Part shown: positions 21,270 through 31,828 of the stretch, one piece after another | Numbering within the stretch: position 1 is the stretch's first letter | Layout of the letters: every line of letters begins with the position of its first letter | NCBI GenBank assembly: GCA_023231475.1 | Contig: JALJEE010000548.1 | Location: 1-44,383, forward strand | DNA length: 44,383 nucleotides | Source: Seison nebaliae | Taxonomy: Eukaryota > Rotifera > Pararotatoria > Seisonacea > Seisonidae | Reading direction: 5' to 3' | Made by a program: the position numbers and the translations under genes | The notes under the pieces: model-generated | What the model was told of the DNA's origin: nothing | Seen by the model: the letters and a program-made list of their open reading frames with translations, nothing else | Database searches by the model: none

Positions 21270-24200
21270 ATGTCCAGTTTCTCAACTTTACTCTATTCTT
21301 TCCCATTCCTCTCCATACTATTATATCTAACCGTTCTTGATGCATTGGATATAATTCCCGGTCATTGCGATCATCTAAAGAATTTCCATGGTAAAAATGC
21401 AGTTGTCAGTGAACATGGCGCCAAATGTACTAGATGGGTCATCGGTGATGCATGTTATGAGATGTATGACTTACATCATAAATGGTCCATCGAATTTAAT
21501 AATTTAAATCTAACAATTGATGAGTCATATGTGGCTATCGGTGATTATCGATATGGAAGTGGTGATGCAGACTTGTATAATTCGATTCAAGCCCAATTCC
21601 ATGGGAACAAACGACTTCGATTTCCATATGTGATGAGTAATGTGACGAGTAGAATATGGATAGAATACTTTTCTTCCAATCACCATGACCAAGTAAAATT
21701 GAGTGTTTCATATATCGACCAAAACGATGAATATAATTATGCGAATAATAAGATAAATGATATGTTGAGTAATATTAATTTGGAAATCGGATTCCCTCAT
21801 AAATTTACAGAATTAGCAGGAGAAATCTCTCATCCGACACCACACTCTACCAATTATTCGGGTAATACAGTTTAGTTCTTTCTCAATCTTCTCGAAATAT
21901 TTTGAATGACAATAAAATTTATTTTCCCTCACATTTAGCAATTTAAATGGTTGATCAACACCAATATTCGATCAATCGTCCGAATAAACTTCACATCATT
22001 CGAACTGGAAAAGGATTATGATTTCCTCATATTTCGAGTTAGTACGAAAGATGTTCATGAGAACTTGATACCAGTTATCGATCAAAGAAATGTGCAAGCA
22101 GTTTATTTAGATATATTTACTGGTAAATTACCAATTCTGCCATTTCATCGTCAATATCATGTTCCACAATTATCCGTCGTCTTTCAAAGCGACATCTCCA
22201 ACAATTTCAATGGATTTTCTTTCACTTATGATATAATTCCACCAAGTTTGAAAATTTTTCCATTATGAAATAATCTTCACCATAATGAAAATATATTTGT
22301 CATTTTTGCAGAAACGATTAGAAACAGAATTAATTTGACTGAAATGGAAATTTCAAAAATTTTCTTTGACTCGTCAATCGAAGTGAATTCAACAAATTTG
22401 ATGTTAATTTGGGAGATCGAAATTAGCGAAATAAATATTTTCAATTTATCGAAAGACGAATATCTGCTGGTGAATTTGGAGTATGTTGAACTTCAATTTC
22501 ATGAAATGGACGATTGGTTCTTCTGGACAGAAGAATGTTCGCCAGTTGAAATATTTGAAAAAACGATAGAAAAAAGTAAATCGTCTAGTCTGCTCCGGTT
22601 TAGAGAATCATGTTCCTACTCTCTAACTATTGACATGAAACATGAAATTGAATGGGATGACAAAATAATAATTGATGTGAATCTCCAAGTGTTGAATCGA
22701 ACGATGAAAGAAGTGAAAGAGAATAAAATAACGATTCCATCGACTGTCAGTTGGAATATTCAACCTAATGATACATCCACTAATTTCTCTTTTATCGGTG
22801 AAGCGACCAGTGGAGAGAATTGGGTTATAGATTTTGAAGAATTCATTTTATCTCCGATGGATTTGGTACGAATCGGTTTGTTTGATCAGCCGGGCAAATT
22901 CGTCGTTCATCAAATAAGCGGAAATCATATGAATGAATTGAAGATTGTTATGAATTATTCTCAAATTTGGATAGAATTCTTCAAATTCACTGATTTGTCA
23001 ACAAGACTGCCGACTGACTCATTGGAAGGTCGTGTTCACATTAAAATGATAAAAACGAAAGATTTATATGCGACTCGACAAACGTATTGGCTGACTAAGA
23101 AGAGTTTAGATAAATATGGTGTAATTCAATTAATTAATCGAATTGATGAAACGAATGACTACCTGATCACTATCCCAAACGAATGGTCTGATAGTCGAAT
23201 AATTTCGTTCAAAATTTTCATGCGTTACTTCTATCAATATGATGAAGACGATTTTGTATGTATTTTCTTCTTGTCTTCTCTTCATTCAATTGACGATATA
23301 ACTGATGAGCACATCAATTGGGAAACGATCAAATGTTTCCATGAAATGAACATGATCCCATCAAACTTCCTTTTCAATCTACAATTAAGTCTTCCTTATA
23401 ATTATTTGTTAGTTCGATCACATGCCAAATTGCAGAATGATATTAATGACCAAGAATTATATGCGGAATATCTTGCATCATCATCATCATCCAAATATTT
23501 CTCACCAAACAAAATATTAGGAAGAGGAAAACCTGAATTAGTTTTTGAGGCTTTCTTACAATTCCTGCAAACACCATCATTCATTGTTTGTGATGGTGAG
23601 ATGGTGATGGAAGAGATGTTAACGGAATATTTTCAGTTTACCTTAATCCAATCAACTTGTACCATAAATTTCAATTTAAATGAAAATAGTTGCTGGTTCT
23701 TCGAATTAAGTCTAGGAGATTTCAATTTTATCTGGAATGCTACAAAATCGGAAAATAATCGACAATTACTTTGTAACTTAACAAGACTGGAATTGGAAAC
23801 GTTCTATCCGAATAGCTCACAAATTATCGAACTTCGATTGATTCCATTCAAAAGTTGACGTTTGGTTTTTCGGAGAATACTTTAATCTTATTCTCTAGAT
23901 GATTCCTTCGAAAGAGAATTTATCCCAATTTCACCGAACTGTAAAAAAAATTTAGTTGGTTTACTTCTCCGAAATCATCCGCTGATTAATGAGATTGCTG
24001 CTTGCACTTATCTTGAATCGACTAATCTACCAAATCTTAATTCCATTTATAAAATGACCAACGATTATTCATTCGTTTTACAATTCAGAAACAATCAGTC
24101 ATTATTCATCGATAATGGGAAACCGATGATGATTCTCACGATATCATATCGAATAAAGAATTGTAAACTAATTATGAAAAGTTGGTCGATTTCTATGGAA

Positions 24201-25532
24201 TTCTTTCACATTCTTCTTCACATCAGACTTCTTTAACGAAATCATTTGGGAAAGTACGGAAAGTAACGGAATTGAACTGATAAGGGAAGTGGTCAATATT
24301 AATTTCGGACGAGTAATTGTCGTTTACAAATGTGAGAAATCTGAAGATTTATCCAAAAACTATTTCCAAATGAATGTTTTCAATTATTTCATTACTAGTT
24401 TCATTTTCCTTTCTAATTATTAATTGAAAATTTAATAGATATTTGCAAAATTGATCATGTTGAACGATTCTTCAATTTGTCCTATTCTCACCAACTGGTC
24501 GATGGAGGAGAATTGAGAAATTATACGAAATTCATCTACAACGACTTGAGTCATGAATGTGATTTAGTGACAGTTCAATTATTACTTTCATCTAATGATG
24601 AATATTTATTACCAGTATTCTCGTCGAAAGATGAATGTGAATGTAAATGTTATGAAAGTATTCCAAGAAATAACGGTAAAGCTTTCCATTATTATAAGGA
24701 AGACACAGGTCATTGTATTAAATCATCGTTAAGTAAAGTGAGTCAGAAATGTCGTAGGGTATCGGAAGAGATAGAAATTGCAAATATTTATAAATATCTT
24801 TCAAAGAAGGAATATCGTGAGAGATATCCATGCTTCTTAAACGAACAACAATGTGAAGAACGATGTTGGCATATGATGAGTGGGAAGAAAGCGAATGATA
24901 AAATCCATATTATTCTCATGATCGATCATATGGATAATGTAACGCAAAAATATTTAATGGGAAATCCAATTCGATTGAAATCGATAATTATCTTTCTAAT
25001 TCAAAAGATAATTATCGAATATCGTCCCACTTACTACGACATTCCATCGGTTGAAGATTTGATTTCCATTCAATCAATTCATGAGAATCATCTCATATTC
25101 TCTCTCCAACTAATTGACACGCCCTTCAACTACATCGATTACACGGAAAATCATAAACAATACTCATTCCCCAACATCGACATTTGTCAATTAGACGACA
25201 AAATTATTGAGCAGAAACTTTTATTAAATTCAAAAAATCAATTTTGTCATTCGATTAATCCATTCTGGACGTCATATCATCAATACGATTGTATGTTTCC
25301 CAATTTAATCAACCTTCGCAGTGAAATTCTTAACGACACTTACAATGTAAACTCCTCCAAACACATCATAATCATAATGAAGAATAATAAAACCGACATC
25401 TTGACGAATAGACTGGAAAAGATGAATGAAAAGTATAAATTGTGGAAAATTATCGGAATCATTTCCATCATTGTAGCCATTCTCATTTTACTCATCTTAA
25501 TCATTATGTGTCTCATGTTACTCTCTTCTTAA
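21270..25532 (+). CDS. large type I membrane protein with CUB-like modules and a Kunitz-like module (6 exons)
   Basis: Unrecognised as a whole. Exons are 21270-21869, 21939-22245, 22312-23853, 23899-24180, 24227-24331 and 24439-25532, giving 1309 residues, all junctions in phase. An N-terminal signal peptide (FPFLSILLYLTVLDALD) leads a long extracellular part. Residues about 205-300 look like a CUB fold (IVRINFTSFELEKDYDFLIF, then LSVVFQSDISNNFNGFSFTY). Other segments (22-170, 820-950) have a similar beta-rich, sequon-rich character. Residues about 1010-1090 resemble a Kunitz-type module (CYESIPRNNGKAFHYYKEDT, FLNEQQCEERCW), but the spacing is stretched and it may not inhibit proteases. The last 30 residues are a membrane helix (LWKIIGIISIIVAILILLIL) with almost no cytoplasmic tail. 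This suggests a glycosylated surface protein; its ligand is unknown. Confidence 0.75.
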
Positions 25533-25728
25533 TTTAATTTACTTTAATTGATTTATTTCTAGTTATTCTTTCAAACGCAATTCAGCCACACTAAATCCAA
25601 ATGTTTCAAACAACAAAAAGAGGAAAAGAGATTCATCATCGAAATTTTGAAGAAGGTCAATAATTTCCATGAAATTTATTCGACAACAATTCGAACCCTT
25701 CATATTGAGAGAACTTTTCGTTATTTTT

Positions 25729-25999
25729 CTAGTAATTTCTTTTCCTGCTTCGTTTTCTTTCTTCAATCTTTTCTTTCAAAACTTCTTGTTTCAATTGAAT
25801 CTCTCTCGATTCTTCGGTCGCTTTCTTAAGATTCTCATCCAATTTATCCACCAGCACCATCAATTCCGCTATCTAAAACGAGAAATTAACGAACACGTAA
25901 TTAATTGGCAACCATCTCCTGCATCCCAGATTTGGTTGATGGTTTTTTTGCCAAAATCTCCTTATACAGCATCTCCATCTCTTCTACCATATGCCCCAT
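25729..25999 (-). CDS. small predicted coiled-coil protein (2 exons), unknown
   Basis: Minus-strand exons 25999-25913 and 25872-25729 join in phase 0 to a 76-residue, highly charged, helical protein (MGHMVEEMEMLYKEILAKKP, then IAELMVLVDKLDENLKKATE, ending KRSRKRNY). The 40-bp intron runs from GTTGCC to CGTTTTAG. Heptad-like spacing of hydrophobic residues suggests a coiled coil. An in-frame stop lies eight codons upstream of the ATG. It is convergent with the preceding gene. It may be a genuine small protein, or part of a longer gene whose other exons I cannot see. Confidence 0.45.
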
Positions 26000-26718
26000 T
26001 TCTCTTGTAAAGTTTCTCCTTCAAAGGATGTCAAAAACCTGAATTTGGATTTAGAAAAAAATAGAATATTATTCTACAATTCCTTTGCAAAGCAATAACG
26101 ATTAATTGATAAGAGAATAAATATTTGTCAGCTTTCGACATAAAAGAAAATATGGATTCCAAAGAAAGAAAATTAGTAAGTTGTGAAGTGCGAGAAGATT
26201 TAACAATCAATTCTCTTCAAAATTCAAATAAGTTGTTCTTTCATTAAACTGTTGTGCTAACGCTCAAAAATCAAATTATAATATTTGTTTTTTGATTAAC
26301 AAATGAGATAAAACAGCTTTTAATTAATTCATAAAAACGTGTTCTTTTTTTGGATATAGGATTCGAATAATAAAATATCTTAATAAGTTTCTGAATTTAA
26401 AAGACCAGCGAAATGAATAACGAGGAAGTCACTATTCCTGATTCACAACACGAAGTGACAATTCCTGATTCACAACAAAACACTGTTCAAAAGTTCATTA
26501 GTTAATATAATGTCCAGTTGAATTAGCAATTGAATTTTCAGCTTATTCGGAAAACATATCTAATTATTCTCCTAATTTGAAAATTGGAACTATAAAATAT
26601 ATTCTTTTATCTCCCAAAAATAATAACATGTTCTTTTTTTTTAATAATCTTATCAAAAAATTCAGTTAGATAGTTTAAATAGAATTGATAGATCTGTGAA
26701 ATTAGATTAATTACCAAC
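26000..26718. other. intergenic region with a short repeated coding-like motif
   Basis: Mostly AT-rich. Around 26413-26500 a short forward frame starts MNNEEVTIPDSQHEVTIPDS and contains an exact peptide repeat (see the repeat entry). No longer gene could be built around it. Confidence 0.35.
26425..26475 (+). repeat. 26-bp tandem-like repeat encoding EVTIPDSQ twice
   Basis: GAAGTCACTATTCCTGATTC and GAAGTGACAATTCCTGATTC, each followed by ACAACA, differ only at two third-codon positions. That pattern is what selection on a peptide would leave, but two differences are few. Confidence 0.5.
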
Positions 26719-26928
26719 TTAAATCTCTTCTGAATCTTCTTGCAAGTTCTTCAATTGAAACTTTCTCTCTATATTAGTGTCTGTTGGTGAAGTGAAATAG
26801 GAAAGTATGGAAATGGAAAATGCAATATATGTGAAAGTTTCATGAAATAAGAATTTTTCTAAAACAAGATATCTCAAATTAAATAGTGAATAACATTTGA
26901 CGTTTAAGTTGTATATATTGGACGACAT
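26719..26928 (-). CDS. possible small single-pass membrane protein, 69 residues
   Basis: A minus-strand frame starts at an ATG (MSSNIYNLNVKCYSLFNLRY), has one hydrophobic segment (FTYIAFSISILSYFTS) and an acidic tail (LKNLQEDSEEI). It could be a small mitochondrial or membrane peptide, but there is no recognised family, and in AT-rich DNA a frame of this size can arise by chance. Confidence 0.3.
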   Translation of the reverse strand: MSSNIYNLNVKCYSLFNLRYLVLEKFLFHETFTYIAFSISILSYFTSPTDTNIERKFQLKNLQEDSEEI

Positions 26929-27705
26929 TGGCTTTTTTTACTTCCTTTTTATTTTCTTTTTTCCGTTTATTCGTAAATAAATAAAATAAAAAATAAAAAT
27001 AAATATAGAAAAATTTTAGTGGTTGTGTCTCTTTAAAAGAACTCAATTGTGTCCAAAAACCATTTTATCCAACAGATGACTACGTGCCGCCATACAAACC
27101 ATATGATTTGGAATTAAATAAATAAAAAATAATTATCTGTTTGTTCTATGCATGTTCATTCCTTACCCATTTCATTGACACCAGATAAACTTTTATAGAA
27201 ATGGACATAAGATAAGAAATATCTGCAACTTTTTTTTTGAAAGTTTAAATAAAACTATTTTCTTTAATAATTACTTATACTTCTTTCTTTCCTCCATATT
27301 TTTTGAGATAACATTCAATAAGTCTCTTTTCTTTTTATTCAAACACAATTTTGGAGAAAGACATTTTTATTTTTATAAACGTTTTTTGAGAAAGATTATA
27401 AAAAAAAGTCGTCTTCTCCAGTATTATGGTCGAAAAGAAGAATTATTCAATCTTTAGTGTGTGAACGTGTAAAAATATTTCAAATTATTATATTCGAATA
27501 TGTATGATAGATATTGATTATGAGATATGAAATGTAATTGGATGATTATGAGATCGATGGACACGATGTATCTTTCAAAAGGATTTCATTTAATTGGATA
27601 TAATTGGACAAATACAGAAAGAGAAAATAAGCAAAAATTTAATGGGATGAAATAGATGATAGAATCGAAATAAAAATTTGAACGAATTACCAAAACATAG
27701 TTATT
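26929..27705. other. intergenic stretch 3' of the FLYWCH gene
   Basis: AT-rich, with homopolymer runs and no supported frame. It should include the 3'UTR of the minus-strand zinc-finger gene. Confidence 0.35.
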
Positions 27706-27931
27706 TTATATGAAGTTGAAAGATTGTTTACAAAATCCATTTCGCAAATCGGATGATTCGATCGAATCAATTGGAAATGTATTAATACCGTTCCGATCGA
27801 TAGGTGTTGATGAAAGAAAAGAATTATTTGTCGTTATATCGAAATACGTTTGATTATTATTATTATTATCATTACTACTATGGTTGTTGTGATTGTTAGA
27901 GATTGCTGGTGTAGTGAAATTAGTATTATGA

Positions 27932-27970
<39 letters not shown>

Positions 27971-29946
27971 GTAATAGTATTATTCGTTTGAGAATGTGAT
28001 ATGGTTGTGCTGGAAGTATTTATTGAATTATCTGTGTGATAGGAGGGTGTAGAAGAAGTTTGTTGTTGAGATAAATAATTATTCGGAATATCATTTCCAT
28101 TATTGTTGAGAATAGGTTGATCATTCGTTCCAACTTTCAAAGGAACTATATCAATCGGTTGATTAAGTTCTTTCACGTAAACTGAACGTTTAAAGTTAGT
28201 AGGTCTGGTATTTCCAATCTGATGTAACGGCACTTTTTTCGATAGGAAATTCTTATTCTTTTTCCCATTGTCGATATTTCTCTTTTTTGGCGTTGGATGA
28301 TTCTTATTTGAACTTTTCCTCTTTGCTTTCGAGGAGCATTGTTCATCGTCACTGATGTCGCTAAACATGCTACTTCCTTCATCTAGAACTGCATTCCGAT
28401 ATTCCTCATTTTCTTCACCTTCCGATTCATCAAAATCGTCCGAAGACTCGTTCGATTTAGTCTTTTTCAGTTGACGAGTGTTGATCAATGATCGACTCGA
28501 TTCTCTTTTACATTTTTTCTTCCATTGTTGATTCTGGACGATTTGTACTAATTCCTGACGATTAGTTATTAATTTTATAGTTTTCTTATCCAATGTTTGT
28601 AGATATTCTTTGACGATTGTGAAAGCATTCTTCTCCACATTCTTCTTAGCCAATTCCTTCAACTCCTTTTTTATTTCATTCATTCGTCCCTTCTCTAAAA
28701 TGGGTTTGTGACAATGTTTCATAGACTGATAGAGCAATTTCTTCATATTCTCCGAAACAATGATCGTCGTTCCACAGATATTCATCTGATTTTTCACTCC
28801 CAATTGATGTTGTTCACATTCGAACCAAATGGTTTTGTCTCCACGCACACGCTTTTTTACGAAAACGAAATCATTCACCAGCAATTTGATGGGACCTTTC
28901 TTCACAGGTATCTCTTTAATTATCGCTTTCATTTCCTTATAAACAATTTTTGGCTTTTGTCCCACTTCTGCTTTGTCTCCCAATTCCCAACTCTCATGAC
29001 AATGACTACCACTTCGATGTAATACCTCCGAACGATCAGCTGCCACTAACACTTTAGCCTTACAATGCTCTCCCATCGATCCAAAACATCTCCGTCTTTT
29101 CTCACACTCATACCACATACAACCGTCATCTCTGGAACGATTATGAATGAAAGGATAACCTTCCACTAATAACTTCTCCTTTTTTCTTGGTGTCGTTATC
29201 CAATGGATACCATCCTTCTTCGTATTGAGTAAATGAAAAAAATCTTCTTCATTTGATTTGGGATGACAATGTTCTCCTACTTTCCCTATCAATTTCGAAT
29301 AATCATTTGAAAGAACTATCCTAGCTAGACAGACCCATCGATCAGTATCAGTATTCTTTCGTGTGTTACATTCGAAAACTCGTAAGAAGTTCTTTCGTTG
29401 GAATTTGAAGGAATAAGAGTATCCCTGATGGACGACTTTGCGGTTACCTCGCTGCGTGTCAAACAAACGATAATCGACGTCCATCACTCCACAATAGTTT
29501 TGTTCACCATGGGCAATTCGGAGATGATCGGAAAAATCGAGTAATTCACCCAAATAACTATTAGCTGAGTGAGCACTATTGCATCGACTACTGTAGTTGT
29601 TATTGAAATTAAATCGTTTCGTACAATCGTCATTAAATAAAATATTCGATATTCGAGAGAAGAGCAATTTCTTATTCTTTCTCATGTCTGTCACCCCACG
29701 AGAAAACTTTTTCAAAACGATTTCTCCCACCGCACACATTTTCTTTTTGTCATCTTCCATAAATTTTTCTTTTTTTATCAATTCCTCCAGATCACTTTCG
29801 TCCTCCTCGTCCTCTGTTACATCGTTCCCTATTTCTTTAACAATTTTCTTATCAACTTCATCATTTAATAACATCGAAGTGGATGGGTGGATTCCAGACG
29901 AATTGTCTTCATCGTCAAACACATCGAATTCGAATTGTTGTGACAT
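27706..29946 (-). CDS. FLYWCH-type zinc-finger protein with three fingers (single exon)
   Basis: Probable nuclear DNA-binding protein of 746 residues without introns; start ATG 29946 (MSQQFEFDVFDDEDN). Three FLYWCH-type fingers with the C-C-H-H pattern are visible: residues about 160-226 (GYSYSFKFQRK, VFECN, WVCLARI, GEHCHP), 244-318 (GYPFIHNRSRDDGCMWYECE, CKAKVLV, GSHCHE) and 350-413 (FVFVKKRVRGDKTIWFECEQ, CGTTIIV, MKHCHK). FLYWCH fingers occur in Drosophila Mod(mdg4) isoforms and in C. elegans FLH repressors. The N-terminus is acidic (TEDEEDESDLEEL). After the fingers come a basic stretch, a nuclear-localisation-like KKRNIDNGKKNKN and a poly-asparagine tail near 659-670, encoded by an (AAT)n run. 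Target sequence unknown. Confidence 0.82.
27938..27969. repeat. (ATT)n microsatellite coding for poly-asparagine
   Basis: About ten ATT units on the plus strand encode an uninterrupted Asn run on the minus strand inside the FLYWCH protein. It is likely length-variable between individuals. A shorter run lies at 27851-27868. Confidence 0.8.
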
Positions 29947-31458
29947 CACGTATTCTGTCTTCCTTATTCCCTGTACCTAAATAATCTGCGTTTCTTTTCG
30001 TTTGCAAAGCTACAAATAAACAAACGTCAGTGGTCTTCAATCCAGTTTATGCATCTCTCTATATCATCTCATTAAATATTCTGTTCGAATTTAAAGCTCA
30101 TCTTTCCCATCAAGTAGGACAAACGATTATTTCCTGTTATCGCCTCCATTCGACATGTGTGAATAGTATATCACTTATTTCTATGCGATATTTCACCTAT
30201 AGACATCTCACACATACGGGACGGTCAATTGAAACCGCTTTTATTTTCTTTTCCCATAGTCTCCCCCTTCGCTTTTCAGACAAATCTCGTTTCACAATCA
30301 AAGCTAATTCATTTTTTCTTCTATTACATTCAACTGTTCTCTCATCATTATTATACTTCCATCTGACACGAATGTTCCTCTCACCTCAGATCTTCTTAAT
30401 AATTGTTCTCACTACTTATTCCTATATAGTCTCTCTCATATATATTATATATAGTCATATATTATTCGAAAGAAAAAGAATAAATGAATTAATTAATTGC
30501 TATTTCATTTAATTATTAAATTATGCTAATCTGATTATAGTTGCAGTTAATCTAGACTAGAATGAATTAACTTGTGAGAGAAATGATTGTGTTCATTACA
30601 TGACTATCTATGTACCTATCTAATTATATTGGATAAAAACGGTTTAAATTTTAAACAACTCAATTAATTGGACAGTAGTTTATAAAGTTTTAACAAGCTT
30701 TTTCTCATATTTAAGAATTTTCAGTAAGAAATTCTCATATTTTTATTGCAGTTAAATAAAGACACGTGATCGAATTTAAAAACGAATATAAAAAACGATT
30801 TTCTGAAAATATTAATTTAAATTTAAATTAGAAAATTAAATTTTGAATCTTACAATTTTCTGGTACTATGCGCTGTTTGTATGTACTTTAACTTTTGAAA
30901 TTCAATTGGGAAAATTAAAATATTTTCTCTCAATTGATATTATTTCTCTGAACTTTGTCTAAATATAATGAAAATGTGTACTTATATGTGCAGTGGGGGA
31001 GGTTTATGTTCAAGATCTCATGCCCACAAATCCTACAGTCTTGATGTACAATCTTATGTGTAGTCAAGTTGGGAAGTGTCATTTTTCACGACCTACATCT
31101 CCTTCAAAATCACGTTATTTTTCTACTTTCGTTATTCAGAAAATTAATTTAAAAAAAGAAATTTATTCAAAATAAGTAAAAAATTTAGTGGAAAATTCGA
31201 AAAAAATGATATGAAGTAAAAATTGCGTAAAAGAATACGCTTTTCAGAGATGACCGTCAATTTATTATAAATAATTAACTTCGATCTAATTTAGATCTAA
31301 TCTAAATTACACGATCTGTAAATAATTGTTTCGATGTTCTTTACGTGCATTCAAAATTTTTATAGGAGCTTAGTCCTTGAAATTTCGTGGAATGTTTTTA
31401 AGATGTCGTCAAATTTGCGTTGATGGAAGTGATTAATGCATCTAAACGATGAAAACCA
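29947..31458. other. divergent intergenic region between the FLYWCH gene and the 1489-residue gene
   Basis: No gene recognised; the forward frames at 30030-30512 and 30993-31175 lack family signals and start context. Inside are a short less AT-rich patch at 30990-31120 and an inverted repeat (TAATTTAGAT-CTA-ATCTAAATTA) at 31287-31309. Confidence 0.4.
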
Positions 31459-31520
31459 TATAAAAAGCTGCTTTTTTGAAAAGGAACCGTTCTCCATATT
31501 ATTCATTCAGATAACATGAG
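31459..31520 (+). promoter_or_regulatory. TATA promoter and first non-coding exon of the 1489-residue gene
   Basis: TATAAAAAG starts at 31459. About 30 bases on, ATTATTCATTCAG is a plausible initiator. The leader would contain ATG at 31515 followed at once by a donor-like AG|GTTTGT (31521), and the matching acceptor TCATTTAG ends at 31786. If spliced, that ATG opens a six-codon upstream frame ending before the main start at 31829. Confidence 0.5.
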
Positions 31521-31828
31521 GTTTGTTAAACTTCTTTTTCAAAGTTGCGAATTGTTAAATTAATCTATGTCATGATGTTAATGTTAGTTGAACAATTTCC
31601 ATATAATTGTAATTATTAAAATGTGATTGAATAAGAGATTTTTAAGTTTGAAAAAATTTTTTTATACAAATATTAAAGTGGGAACGTCAAAATTTAGGTT
31701 TGATGAATTAAATTTCATTTCGACATTATCTCTTCCACATCTTCCCAATTCTCTTCATTTTACATAAATTTTTTCTACTCATTTAGATATCGAATGTGTT
31801 AATTGTCTCCAATATCGAAATTTGGAAA

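Noticed and set aside
30030-30512. Forward 160-residue frame upstream of the FLYWCH gene
   Set aside because: Composition is Ser/Phe/Ile/Leu-rich as expected from random AT-rich sequence; no motif, and it lies in a probable promoter region.
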